64,000 nucleotides of DNA from NCBI GenBank assembly GCA_932294295.1, contig OW028582.1, positions 900,315 to 964,314 of the forward strand, given 5' to 3'. Positions within the stretch are counted from its first letter, which is position 1, and each line of letters opens with the position of its first letter. This DNA is from Alitta virens. Taxonomy: Eukaryota > Annelida > Polychaeta > Phyllodocida > Nereididae. Below are positions 35,242 through 47,819 of this stretch, piece by piece. The translations under genes and the position numbers were made by a program. Under the pieces are notes generated by a model. That model was not told the origin of the DNA. It searched no databases and saw only the letters and a program-made list of their open reading frames with translations.

Positions 35242-37402
35242 TGCGAGAAATTATCTATGAGTGATCTGTTGCTGAAAACATCTTGTTCAGGTTTGGTTTA
35301 TCACTTAATATAATTTAAATCATATTATGGCTATATTCTTTGCCCTTGAAAGTCCTGGGGGTGGAAGTGTTAACACTGTGGGTGAAGACCTCAAACCCAA
35401 GTGGCCAACACAGGGCTCTGCGCAATGCACACTCCGGTGCCTGTCTAGCTATCCCATATCTAGCGCAGACATGAGTGACCTTACATCATTAAACATAACA
35501 TAACTGACTGTTGATATGTTTGCGATCACACTTACCAATATATGTCAATATGTCAAAAATGCCCTCAGTCAGCATCCACCCAAGTGCTCTAATGCCTCCT
35601 TGCTTTCAATGTTATTATGTAATTTACATATTACAATATCTCAGTATTGTATATAATTATAATTATGTGATCCATACATCGTTATGTTCAAGTTTCACTG
35701 TGCCTACATAAGTTACAATATGTTGTTAATGGTTTGTCTCTGGGAATGTTAAAGCTAATCATTGTGTATATTTTGTAAATATCCGTCCATGTGTATGGTA
35801 AGAATTGTATCGATTACTCCTCTATATGTACAGAAATTTATTATTAACCTAGAGTAAATCTATTGTGTGACAATAAATATCTTTACATGATATTTCATAC
35901 GTCCAGTGTAAGTGAAATGAAGATAATTCTTTGGGGCATTTGACTGCATTTAATATCCAAGTTCTCGTAAGTAGTATCATCGGAGCGCTGAGGTCTGCTA
36001 GAACTTTCATTCACGCCAGCGCCGTTGTGTTACTACTCTGTTATATTCGTAAAATGTCTGCTGTTAATCCAGTCAGCAAAGTACTGTGTATCTAAATATA
36101 ATATATATAAATGGGATGACCAGGGATGTAAATAATACTGAAGATGGATAAATTATGAATATATCATGTATTTTAACGTAGGAAATCTGCTGTTACGTTA
36201 ATGCATATATACGGCAATGAGACATATGACTTATCTGCTATAAATATGAAATGTATTTGATGTTCCAGTTGTAAATTCGTGAATAAATATTTTAAATGAA
36301 TTTTGAGATGGTCAAAATCATATTTAAATAATCATGTTTTGACATGTTTCTCTGCATGGTATGCTCAAAAGAGTATGTTTATGAAAGATGAATGAAGATG
36401 CTGAATATAGCTTTCCTTATGAAGGCATCTTAATTGATTAATGCATTATGTGAGACGATAACAATGTCTTTACAAGGACATTCATTGTGAAAAGATCTTG
36501 AATTACCATAAGCCTCAAATTGGTTTCAAGAGTGATAATTGGAATTTTAATGTCAGTTTCAAATACAAACAGCATGAATTTCATCATACTTTCCTTTATT
36601 TCAATGCTGGGCTATTCTGGTACATTGAAATGTCTATGTCATTCATCTCAGATCTCATCTTCTCCAAATAGCTCAAGTCACGACAGAAAGAGCTAAACGT
36701 ATTCACAGAGGGCTTTAAATGGAAGTAGACCAAAATAGCATCCCACGAGGACCAAAGTCTAATTCAAGAAGGACAAATGCAAATGGGGAGAGACTTGTTG
36801 CAAGTCCTAAAAGAAAACAAACGTTGGCACTCAGAGTGTTTACACAATGTCATCTAAAGATCTTACCCAGGGGGGTTACAACACTCCTCACTATACATTC
36901 ATCATATCTGAATAGGAATACATTGAATGTGAAGATAATAGGGATCTCTCCAGATGGCAGATCAGTATGATTCACACATAAGACTATTTCCTTTGTTACT
37001 AAGACCATTTTATCTGTTGCATATCCAAAAAGTCACAGTATACTAAATATGTTTGCTTCATTCACAGGTTTTTCGATGTGAATATTGTTGTTATATTTGT
37101 GTAATGCAGACCATCATTAATCTGAAAGCCCATGAACTGAATCATTTATTAATCCTACTTCTGTACTGTGTTGTGTGCGACTAATCCGAAACATAATTGG
37201 CGTCATTAACCAGACTTCAGAAGCGGATGTAATGATGAGAGGATAAGGCTTGTAGTCATAACTCTTCAGTCACACAACATATCCTGTGTCCCCATATATT
37301 TTCTTTGTAGGATGGGAAAATGAGATCTATTGTCATAAAAGAACTGATTTACTCCCAACACATAAGACTATTATTACTCGTTTGGTTACCTCATTATAGT
37401 AT
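35242..37402. other. Unassigned AT-rich DNA with possible polyadenylation signals
   Basis: AATAAA at 35,872-35,877 and again near 36,283 could end a long 3' UTR of the GPCR, but the intervening repeats make this uncertain. An 83-codon plus-strand ORF at 36,719-36,970 has no family motif. A SINE-tail scrap (GATGTAATGATGAGAGGATAAGG) lies near 37,215-37,275 within the wider region. Confidence 0.4.
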
Positions 37403-37541
37403 ATGGCCAAATTTGCCACGTGCGTTTTCCATGCGTTTGGATAAACGCATGGAAAACGCATGGTTTTCACCTAATTATAATTAGGCAAAAACCATGCGTT
37501 TATCCTTCTCATGGAAAACGCACGTGGCAAATTTGGCTATG
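37403..37541. mobile_element. Palindromic MITE, copy 2 (139 bp), TSD TAGTAT
   Basis: Terminal inverted repeats ATGGCCAAATTTGCCACGTG... and ...CACGTGGCAAATTTGGCTAT, both continuing into CGTTTTCCATG words. TAGTAT flanks both sides (37,397-37,402 and 37,542-37,547). No coding capacity. The arms match more closely here than in copy 1, suggesting a younger insertion. Confidence 0.88.
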
Positions 37542-37589
37542 TAGTATCAGATTTCACCATAGTCTTGGTATTGGAAAGATTGTTTTCTA

Positions 37590-37660
37590 GTTGGTTGGTC
37601 TCGTGGTTAAGGTGTTGCTAGCCTCTTTGATGGCTATGGGTTCGGTTCCATATGGTCATT
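37590..37660 (+). repeat. tRNA-derived SINE head of a second type
   Basis: Box A TGGTCTCGTGG (37,596-37,606) and box B GTTCGGTTCC (37,640-37,649) at tRNA-like spacing. The sequence after box B does not match the SINE at 38,437, so this is a different family or an old tRNA pseudogene. No intact acceptor stem is evident. Confidence 0.55.
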
Positions 37661-38436
37661 CTTTGTGAACTAAATCACACATGTATATCATTGGTAAAGA
37701 GAATTGTAGGTGCATAACATGGAGCATCTGTTGTGAGGCAAGAGACATAAACTCACCATGGGATAAACTTTTAAGTAGCTATGACTCCCAACGCAAAATT
37801 AAGAGTAATGACGTACAGTGAACATGATGAGATGCATTGCCCAGGTCGCATTCTAAATTGGCACAGCATCATTTCAATATTGGCCACGGTCGGAACAACA
37901 TCGTCTCAATATCAATCAACGATGTCACACTGATCTAGATTGACTCAATCTAGCATGTTTTCCAGGTGAAGCACAGTAAAGAACAATAAATGCAAAGGCT
38001 CTAATGCACTGTAGAATTATGTTGAAATACAGATTGTAAATAATAGATGCTAAAAAAAAAACTTGGTCGGGTTGGGTTATCTGTCATCTTTTTGGGTTAG
38101 GTATTAACCAGGGAGACCTCCTTTACCTGATTAATATTCCAAGATGGCTGGAGAGATCAGTTCTTGTCTTGTGTATGTTTTTATTGGCAGGGAGAGTTCA
38201 TTTAGGTCACTCCCCATCTCTTCGTTATAAGACCTAATGAGTCAAGAGACCACGGAGGTCTTGCTATGAATACATCTAGTGTGTCTAGTCTCTGACAATA
38301 TTTTAGAGCAGAGCACATGACAAAGAGCTTCATAACACAAAGCCTTGACAACACAGCTGGCCATGGGTAGTCTAGTAATGCATAAGGCATCCCCTGCAAA
38401 GGTCCATAATTTATATTCAATTTCCAACCCTAAAAA

Positions 38437-38720
38437 CAGTTGCGTGGTCTAACGGTTAAGGGATCTGCCAATTCCATATTGGCCAGCTCTGCTGAAGGTC
38501 CGTTGTTCGATCCCTGGCCCAGACACTAATCATGAGCTACAGCCCAGTTGTATATCGATCGCGTGAGACGTTAAATTATAGGTGCCTTGTACTCCGGCAA
38601 CTAAGACTCCAATCATGGGGTGAATGTGTAATGTGTGGTGTGAACTTCAAGCCTTATCTCATCATTATATCTGCCTCTAGCAGCTGGACATATAAGTTGA
38701 CTTAGCTTCAGACACAGTAG
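38437..38720 (+). mobile_element. tRNA-derived SINE, best full-length copy
   Basis: Internal Pol III promoter: box A TGGTCTAACGG (38,445-38,455) and box B GTTCGATCC (38,505-38,513). The body contains ATGAGCTACAGCCCAG, TCGATCGCGTGAGACG and GTGCCTTGTACTC, and the 3' domain AGTTGACTTAGCTTCAGAC. At least eight other full or partial copies in this window, mostly on the minus strand, share these blocks. SINEs of this kind are transcribed by Pol III and moved by a partner LINE. The partner cannot be named from this sequence. Confidence 0.88.
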
Positions 38721-38854
38721 TATGGAGACATGATGCATGAAATGTTAAAGTCTAATGATAAAAGTCTAATGATGTTAGCCAATACTTGTCTTATACAATG
38801 TAAGCTTTGTTTCATTGCAATCAGAAGCAGTCCACATGAACTGGTAAATATGAA

Positions 38855-38975
38855 GGTATTGGTGCTGTCTATGCAAAGGCAAGTAAAATACCCCAAGCAT
38901 CTTGGAATATGTAACATAGTGTTGACTTCCAAGCCTTATAATCTCATCTGCCGCCTGCTGGTCATACAGTATTGA
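38855..38975 (+). repeat. SINE internal/3' fragment
   Basis: GTGCTGTCTATGCAAAGGC, AAGTAAAATACCCCAAGCAT and TAACATAGTGTTGACTTCC match the middle of the SINE family (compare 9,140-9,200 and 28,621-28,690 in reverse). Confidence 0.65.
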
Positions 38976-39699
38976 AAAGTTGTTACACCCTTGTAGCACC
39001 AACATAATGATGTTTCCAATCAACTGGTATTTGTCACTTTTTTGTGGCATTAATTAGCTTCAGACAACATTTATTTAAGCTAGACATACATACATTATTA
39101 TGCACGCAAGGTGATATTAACAAAATCAATTTATAAATGTACATATTGATAGTTCATAACCGGTATGTACTCACTTTGCTACGATTGTAATTAATGACAG
39201 CAGCAGTAGCCTGACAGGATGATTGTACCTTGTAAAAGTAGGACACCATGAAGGTCATCAGGCTAACCTGGGCATTTGACCTCTGTGAAGAATGCCTTTG
39301 GACCCCTAAATACATTGTTCACTGGTCGATCCTTAAAAGCAGAACAATGTTTGGTAGAATGGAATGATTCCAGGCAACCTCTTTGCAATGGAAAACCACT
39401 GGTTGTTGAAAGATAGATCACTAAATGAGCAGGCCAGCCTGACCTTTCTACAATTGATTTCTCAAAACAAAAGAGGACAGTGCAGCATACGACAGCACCT
39501 CAAGACATACTTGGATAGAATGGAGATAGATGCAGAACTAAGAAGCAATCTAGCTTTTGTACTGGGCTGCAGATCTTTGGACAATTGAGCTACTGCTCCA
39601 TATTAGCACAATTTATTCTCCATTGACTATTTAGGCAGCACACCATATATGCCCTTTGTACATGTAACTCTGTTCTATGCCATTAGAAAATAACAAGTA

Positions 39700-39930
39700 C
39701 CGTCTTCTCTATCATAAATGCAGTCTCTTCCATACGCCAAAAATACAGTATTTTCTATGCCAAACATACAAACAGCCTTTTTCATATCAAAATCACTTAT
39801 CTCTTTTATGCCAATAAATACAGTCTCTGCTATGCCAAATATACAGTCTTTCCTATGCCAAAATGCAATGTGGTGTCTTCCCTGACAAAACACGAGAGTA
39901 TCTTGCATGCCAAAAATAGAGGTAACTCTT
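39700..39930. repeat. Degenerate tandem repeat, TCTATGCCAAAAATACAGT
   Basis: Six or more loosely spaced units of about 25-30 bases built on TATGCCAAAAATACAGT. Related units are in D (48,990-49,025) and, expanded, in E (57,880-58,145 and 58,385-58,450). The minus-strand ORF at 39,675-40,007 is this repeat translated. Confidence 0.75.
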
Positions 39931-42047
39931 AAGATAAGCCATTTCTTTATCAAGCTCACCTTTTGCCTGACACAGATAACATGGTTCAAATTATTTCCAT
40001 ATTTCATAGATAATACCTAGCACATTTTGACCTCCACCAGGCATTGACATCAACTCAAGAGCAAAGAATAACTGAGAAAATAATCACCATGAGACAGAAA
40101 AATCACCTTGAGGCAAAGAGGCATGGATTGCCCAACCCTCAAATCCCTCCTTACACTCTCACTGCTATTATGTCTATAAATCATCTCTTAATTTCCCATA
40201 AATGCAAGTCGCTATGGAAGCAATTGACTATGTAGTAACCGTAGGGTATTTATGCAATATATAGTGTGTTGGCTTGAGGCAATAAACAGTAAATCTAGAT
40301 ATACGGCTAATACAGTGCATCTGAGATTCAACAGTCTTTGCGCTGGGATTTAATATAAGTCAACCTGATGCGGCCAGGCCAAAGATGCTCAGTATTTCTC
40401 AGACTACTTTGATTAAAACCACGGAGTCTTGCTGATTTAGGAGAAAAAGAAGAAAAATCCTTGATCTGCAAACCCACTTCCCAACCACGGCCGCTGGACC
40501 AGTGCTTTATCTTTTGCAGTCAATTCGGAGAATGAAGACAGAAATGTTGGAAGACTTGGATGGAACCAATCGCAGTTGTGCGGCTGGTTGTATATACTAT
40601 GACTCTACTAGGTTTGCAAATACATGGCACAGGTTGAATTGATTAAAGCGAGTTGATGCAGTTAAGAGAAGCATCACATGTTCCATATTTGGAATTATCT
40701 AACATTTCTGATGAAATTTGATTTGTATAAAATAATGTAGCCTATATCTACCAAAGATGGCTTTCAGAGGATCTTAAAAACACATCTATTCAGAACTGCC
40801 TATGAGCTATAGGCCTGAAACAGGCACAACAAAGATTTTTTTATTCATGTTTGTGTTATATTTTTTTATTTATAGTTTCCAAAATGTGAGATCAACATCA
40901 GTAAAAAATAAACTGTTTTAACAGCAATTACTTTACAAATAATATCTACAATATATTTGTATTAATTATATGAAACTCTCACAAAGCTTAGAAATACATT
41001 GTAAAAAGACAATTTAAAATAAACTTACAAACATCACTGATCAGTGTAACTCAGTTTTATTGTATTTTGTATGCATCAAAACTTTAGAAAATATCTACCA
41101 TGCAGTTCATCTACAGTGACATTTGATGGGAGGGTCTATCACCCAGGGGAGGGATGGCTTAATAGCTCTCATTCAAACACAAGCCCATCTTCATGGAGTC
41201 AAAGTGACTCTTTGAAGCTAATCCTCTTCTCTTTGAGTCCACACCGGATGTGACTCCTCAAATCAACCCAGAAATTGTGTGAATCAATGGAACAAATTCC
41301 CAATTCCCTGAGGAGGACCTCTGTTGTTTGTAAAAAGAGAAAGTTCTCCCTTGTCAGTCACAAGATTGAATATCAACTACGTTTCTTGTTGACTGTATTG
41401 AGAGAAAATATCGCCTCTAGAAAGATGTCCTGGGCAGAGTTAGCTTGTGTTGGAAATGGAGGGACATCAATTGGCATTGGAAGTTGTTTGTGTGTGTGTC
41501 TGTCTAACTGTCAGTCTTTCTTACTAGATGTCTGTATGTCTCCTTGCATCTTTCACTCTGCTGTTGGTTTTAAAGTACATAGGTTACACTAGCTTCTCAA
41601 AACTGAAATTCTCATGACAAAAGAGAACTACATGTTTCCACACATGCTTTTACAATGACTTTATAAGATGAACCAATCACACAAAACACGAAAGTTAATA
41701 TTTCTCGACCATGAATTGAAAGCAGATAAACATTTTTGAAACTTCCATTGTATTACTTCTTCTGCAGAGCCACTGTCTAGCTACGATGCTGTACAACGCT
41801 CTATTACCTTCAGCCTCTGGATTCTCATTTGAAGCGAATTATGCAAGCCAAGCCAATATAGATAAAAGGGCAATGCGGGTTTTTATGCTTCCTATGGCCG
41901 ACATATTGCATTTTATATCCACTTAAATCATCCAAAATTGGAGGCCTGTGAGTCTTTCCTCGTTAATATGGGATTTTCTTGTATCACACAAAGAGGAATG
42001 GCATAACTATGATGCGTTAAGAATTGAAAGAAATTATGCCAGATAAA

Positions 42048-42477
42048 TATATATATAGCTTTTATTGACACTTTTTATCAGAAAAGATACATATGTCACA
42101 TATCTACTCACTACGTCTATCTAAAACTACATCTACAAAAATCTGATGTACAAGTTCTCATTATTTTATACATAATATGCAGCTTAACATTTAAGGTCCC
42201 ACAATTTGATGTTTTCTGGACAGAGTCCTGCTCTTAAACATTCAGTATTAAAGCGAAATAATATATATATATATAAGTACATAAAAGATAGCAAATAAAA
42301 TCACCGATCAAATCACAAATACTGATTATAATATCAATATTAGATTAAAATTTTACAAAAATATACACAAATACTGATCATAATATCACAATAAGATTCA
42401 AATTAACACAAAAAGATAAGAATGTTCACATGTATAAAAATAAAAAAGTACCAGGCAGTATTGCGCAAAAAAAGAGT
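42048..42477 (-). mobile_element. Retroelement 3' fragment in unit C, TSD ATAAA
   Basis: Absent from the same site in D (near 51,620) and E (near 62,043), where GATAAAGAGTATG is uninterrupted. ATAAA flanks both ends (42,043-42,047 and 42,478-42,482). On the minus strand it ends CAATAAAAGCTATATATATA, a polyadenylation-like 3' end. Its 3' 230 or so bases match 60,400-60,645 in unit E on the opposite strand. Confidence 0.85.
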
Positions 42478-43348
42478 ATAAAGAGTATGGTAATTGGTTT
42501 GTAAATGTTGCCAAAATAAGGTTTGATACAAGGAGGGTCATTTTGTGCAATTTATATAACTGTTACCCTAATAAGGTCTCAAGAACAAGTAATTCCATAT
42601 TAAGACCCCTCTAGCAAATCAAATGAACACCTACCAGAAAGAAAGAACCTAATATGTGTCAAAATATGTAATTCCTGTTTTAGGAAATTATCATTAAACT
42701 ATTTAAAGTTAACCTGTGAATATTTCTTAGTCCAGCAAAGTCCTTGCCCAGGAAATGTACTGTGTTGCAATTTTAGTATTGCTGATTAATCAATATGAAT
42801 GGAGTCTCTGTTAACATATTCAATATGATCTTGTGAAATAGCAAGTGAACAAACAACAGCATATAAGAGAATACACAGGACATACATGTGTGCCTATAGT
42901 GAAGCCAGAGAAGTAACCAGTGCTCCTGGACACCACACTGACCACTACTGACCACTGTTGCCTTGTAGGGGTAATGGCTTTTCCTATTTCCCTCCTAGTT
43001 CTATATCACCCAGTGCCTCTGGCATATCTCATACTCCCCAAGGTGAGTAAGATGGAGTCTGTTACTCACAAAAATAATGCCTTGAAAAGCATAATTTTAT
43101 TGCTGGCCTGCAGGTGCCTGTTTCTCATCTATTTTTATAAGTGAGGTTTATCCACTAGGAATTCAAAGTACAATGTCAGACACTAATAATTATGTATCTA
43201 CCAGAACAGCTAGACTGCTTACAATTGTTTGTTGGATTTTAACCACTTCTAAAGCAGGTTTCATAATATTGACTTTGATCTGATATGGTGGCCATTTTAT
43301 TCTTGCCAATTACAGGAAATTTCGTAGACTTGGAAACTAAACTACATA

Positions 43349-43412
43349 TGACGTCATATAAAACAGGACTCCCATTGGCTGTATGCGACTGAATTAACCA
43401 ATGGGAGACCTG
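43349..43412 (+). promoter_or_regulatory. CRE-TATA-CCAAT cluster with hairpin
   Basis: TGACGTCA (43,349-43,356) runs directly into TATAAAA. It is followed by an inverted repeat (43,364-43,378 and 43,398-43,412, 14 of 15) whose arms carry ATTGG and CCAAT. D and E keep the hairpin but have lost the CRE and TATA words. No ORF lies immediately downstream. Confidence 0.3.
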
Positions 43413-45010
43413 GATTCACATCAAAGTTGTTGAAATAACACATATTTTTGACAATTACTTGTAATAGGCCATCTGGGTAATGCTGCAAGTCTTGAACCCG
43501 TGCTCATAATTCAACATAATCTGATACCTGGTTTAAAATTTGTAACAATCCATTCCCAATTTCAAGGGTGCTATATACATTTCATGTTTTACAATAAATA
43601 CAATGTAGTAACTTGCATTTTCATATATTCAAATAGAACCAATCCATCCTGTAGCAATTGCAAGCCCTAAACCCCAGAGTTTCTTTTTCAGATGGAGTTT
43701 TTCTTTTTTGTTCTTCACAGAAGTTTTGTATAACATTGTCTTTGGTCCCTATACAGCAAAACCTAACTATATTAAGACAACCCTAGGTGCAAATTTTACT
43801 GCAAAATAGCCTAACTATATGAAATTAATAAGACACCGCTTCATGTAAAAGAATTAAAAGTTAAAATTGGCTTTCGTAAAAGTATTTTTTAAAAATCTCA
43901 TCCTAATTTGGTAGAATTATCTTGATTTAACGACTCGTAATAACACATAATTTTCGTAATTACAGGCGTGGAGCTTTTATTAATCATACATGTAATCTAC
44001 ATGAAATTTTCCTGTCAGGTATGATAATTAAACTATCGTGAAAGTACCAACCTAAATGGTACATCTGCAGCCAGACATTTTGATGGAGTGTTTTTTGGTG
44101 GGAAAGTTACAGGAAAAACAAGACTTAGTACTACATTACAAGCAAACTAATAGGCATGAACTAAGATAACGATAAATAAACAAACTAGGTCATGACATCA
44201 CTGTTACATGAAATTGAATTGTAATACCTTTACAAACAATTCAGGCAGACCTGCTTAAGATTCAGCCTTTCTCAACTCATTATTGAGTGTGTAGTCTTTC
44301 AACCAGTATTTCAAACCCACGATATAATATTCTTTGATCGGCTGGTGTGAACCAATCAGAATGTTGAGCGACATATTTGGTCTTGGAAAATAAGGACCAA
44401 AAAAAATGTATTCTCAAATTTATAAGCAACTATCAATAAAGGGTTCACTGGACAATATTAACTGAACTCCCTATGATAAACTGAATTGCTTTGCCCTTTC
44501 TAGGAGCTAAATAAATCAACTAACAAAGGGTAAATCATGCACCTAGTAAGGGTTTATTTTCTGTGATGTATGCTCAGGCAGATGAATCCGGACGTAAGCT
44601 GGCTAGGCTGTCTTACGCATCACCACACCAGAAACTGCTTCCATCTGTTATTTCACTTCAAAGGGGGTAGGAATTTTGAGTGATGGTAGCGGTGCTGGGA
44701 AGCAAAAGAATCTTAGCTAATGGGTTTTTAATAGCCAGTTAATTCTGCAGGTTTTTTTAGGCAAATAGACAACGATGTTGACAATTATTCCCAACTGCAG
44801 TGCGGTATGTAAGTAACAGAAGCCACTGAAGCCCTTGAAAAAATAAATAAGTAAAATTTGTGATTCATTTGTGTTCAAGGTAATTGAAATAAAAAAGACA
44901 ATCAGTATCAGGAAATTAGTCTAAGGTAACCAATCAGGTGCCCTTAAATCATGATATATTTTAAAAGGCTATTACTTTCTAAAAGCTATTTATAGGAGGG
45001 AGGGGCGGGT

Positions 45011-45021
45011 GGGGGGGGGGG
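45011..45021. repeat. Poly-G run of 11
   Basis: G tract in unit C. The matching place in D (near 55,868) is shorter and interrupted. Confidence 0.9.
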
Positions 45022-45327
45022 TTTCTAATGTATGGCACCATACATATTCTAGTATAGAGTAACTCACAGCGATGGAAATAGTGTTAGCATACCCATTAAA
45101 TGAGCAAACTTTTGGTAAAATTTAATTCGCAAGAGCACTTTAAAAGGTAAGTGGAAACTTAAAATTAGATATATTTTCATTTCAACTTTGCATACTACTG
45201 CTTTAACCACAAGAAACTGCTAATAAAATTGCATAATTACGCTGATTAGTTCAAATGTTACTCTCCCTATACATCTGGCTCTCTATACCTAGCTTTCCTC
45301 CTCCCTATGCCTAGCTATGTCATAAGG

Positions 45328-45470
45328 TCTCAATGTCTCAATACTGAGTGTGAGGCTTAGTCAACTTATATAACTGCAACAGGCAAAAGTAAAGATGAGA
45401 TGATAAACTGTTTGGAGTTCACACCATGTTGCACAATTACCCCTTGGGTGTGGTCTTTTACATACAAGAT
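45328..45470 (-). repeat. SINE 3' fragment, minus strand (unit C)
   Basis: CTCAATGTCTCAATACTGAG, AGGCTTAGTCAACTTATATA and GAGATGATAAACTGTTTGG match the SINE tail in reverse. D has the homologous, fuller copy at 56,275-56,578, so the SINE predates the triplication and was shortened here. Confidence 0.75.
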
Positions 45471-45654
45471 GACCAACAGAAACAAAGGATGATCTGTTTC
45501 CATTTTGCTACCACCACTCTAACAGATGTTTCATAGGATGTAGGACAATCTTCTATTTATAGAACTATTTATAGAATAGAATTCTATTTATAGAATATCA
45601 TCTGAGATGCTATGATAGGATCTTATGAGCAATATTATGTTAAATACTGAGAGC

Positions 45655-46756
45655 CTTGTCTCGGGATGATACAGGGTCTCGGGTGATGATACCAGGGAGA
45701 TACAGCCTCCTGCCATTGTGATAATCTATTTATCCCATGACTCTTTTTTTATAGCCATAAATTGAAAATTACTTGATAAGGTACACCCGTCATAACAGGA
45801 GCTTGTGCATGGCTCAACCAACTACTGTAGCTTCAATAAATTTTTGTTATGCTTGATACTTTACATGATGAATACACACTACTACATGAATTACCTCAAC
45901 TTTTATATATTTCGGATAGGGAGCTCTGAAGTTATGGCTGTCTTCAGCAACTGATAAAACTCTAAAGTCAACTCAAACCTGCAACTGAGGCTATTTTCAG
46001 AAAAGCAAGCTTATGACGTCATTGATGACGTCACAAAAACGTCACAATTCTAGTTCATGAAAAGCAACTGTCGGAGCTAAATGCCAGTTGTGTGTGTTTT
46101 GAAACCTTTTGGATACCCTTGGGATGCATTTTGTGGAATATTTTGCAAGTATGATGACTTTTTACTGATCAGAAGTGCGGCAAAAACACATACTCTGTCT
46201 GAATGGCAATTGATAGGACTTCAGTGGTAACTTTGTTTTTGATCAACATTGACAGCAAGTGGCAGTTTTGAGATATCCTGCACAACATTTTAAGGTCCTG
46301 GTACTCTCAGAAAAGTTCTGCATTTAGAATAATGAAAGTAAAATCATTTGCATCAATTTTATGGGTTTGGAAACTTTGGTATATTAATTTATGTAGAAAA
46401 TGCCATTTGAACTGATGAATTTCATGACACACTAAAAATCCCAAATTTTTCATTGTTTTGAACAAAACAAACTGATAGCAACAGCATTTCATTGGCCAGT
46501 TCAGTTTTGCAGGTGTGGCCCTGAAATTGCTCCTGATTTGTGGAAATCGATATCATCTCTTTTATTGGTTGCTAATTGGTCAAAAATTTAAAAAGCCATA
46601 TCATCCCTGCAGTTCTTGTTGATCGGCTGAATCTCGTATCATCCCTTGAAAAGCTGCATCATTCCTTCAAGCCTTTGATATCATCCCTCGCAGAACAATA
46701 TCGACCAGGGAACCACACCAGTATCAGGGATAAAACATGCTCAGTCATGGGATAAA
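45655..46756. mobile_element. Candidate non-autonomous DNA element (1.1 kb) unique to unit C
   Basis: D goes directly from GAGAGCCTTG (near 56,934) to ACAGTAGTATACT, whereas C has about 1.1 kb between them. A 13-bp perfect inverted repeat, TTTATCCCATGAC (45,729-45,741) and GTCATGGGATAAA (46,744-46,756), lies near or at the ends. Subterminal words are mirrored: GGGATGATAC and GTGATGATACC at the left, TATCATCCC at least three times at the right. The interior has two TGACGTCA sites (46,015-46,033), another ACGTCA, and CCAAT/ATTGG boxes near 46,492 and 46,563-46,578. There is no coding ORF, and no target-site duplication could be fixed. Confidence 0.5.
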
Positions 46757-47819
46757 CAGTAGTATACTAATGAGGACTAGAATTGTGTAATATTTGCAGC
46801 AAAGAAGGGGCATACAGGCTATGTAAGCCAATCAAATAATACAAATGTGATGATGTGGAATACATCTAGAAATACAAGTGGAAGACTCACTTGTAGATGG
46901 ATAGTATCGTAATTAGTTTGTAACTGGTGCCAAAATGGTTGTTATTTTGTGCAATTACTATAATCACTACCCCAACGAGGTCTCAAGCACAGGCATTTGG
47001 GACCCCTCTAGTAAATTAAATGAATCCCTGTCAGAAAAAAAGTGTTGCTATAATGACATCACTCACGGTAACTCACGTTATTTGACCTTTGTGTTTTGAA
47101 GGTGAATTCTGTTTAAAGTGATGAGTGACCGTCCAGATTCAAAGTCATGGTCAGCCCTTAATCACTAATGGAAAGACATGGTGTGTACCAGGGTGAAATA
47201 ATGCTGTTTTGCTAGTTTTTTTTTACTATCAATTCGTATTTATTTAATTTTTTAGCATTTATTTGCATTAACGATATTTACCTAGGCTGGACATAAGTAA
47301 GCAAGGTAATATTAATAAAGTTAGGTTTTATTACTGAACATAATGACGGATTATCCAAATAGACCTAAGCTTCCGTCCAATGAGAAAATGTACCTATTAG
47401 ATGCAACAGCAACCTGACAGGATGGTTGTACCTTGTAAAAGTAGGACTTCATGAAGTTCATCAGGCTGCCCTTGACCTCCATGGAGAATGCCTTTGAACC
47501 ACTAAATACATTGTTCACTGGTCAATCCTTAAAAGCAGAACAATGTTTGGTAGAATGGAATGATTCCAGGCAACCTGTTTGCAATGGAAAACAAAAGAGG
47601 ACAGTGCAGCATAGCATGACAGGACAGCAAAGACATACTTGGATATAATTGAGATGAACGCAAAACTAAGGTGGAATCTAGAATGCTATAGACATGGTTC
47701 CCTGACAATAGAAGGCTTTGCACTACACAGCAAAACTAATTGGGCCACTGCGCCCCAGGAGACCAATGGAAGGTTATCATAATTGACCACCTGAAAGCAT
47801 TAAATATGTGTCTTATATA

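Larger units (their letters stand above)
39050..47220. repeat. Triplicated segment, unit C
   Basis: First of three direct copies. Landmarks: the block around 39,230-39,380 (ACATTGTTCACTGGTC) recurs at 47,430-47,560 and 57,390-57,500; 41,058-41,590 recurs at 50,130-51,150 and 60,837-61,350; 42,895-43,150 recurs at 52,025-52,290 and 62,415-62,680; 44,570-45,300 recurs at 55,430-56,250. Identity looks like 80-92%. No gene is recognised. Short ORFs kept in all three units (near 41,390, 42,970 and 44,060) show no protein motif and no obvious codon-position bias. Confidence 0.92.

Noticed and set aside
38445..38513. Functional tRNA gene
   Set aside because: Boxes A and B are good, but the sequence lacks a paired acceptor stem and continues into the repeated SINE body.
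39675..40007. 110-codon minus-strand ORF with repeated FGI.TVF words
   Set aside because: Translation of the degenerate TATGCCAAAAATACAGT DNA repeat. It is not kept as one frame in D or E.
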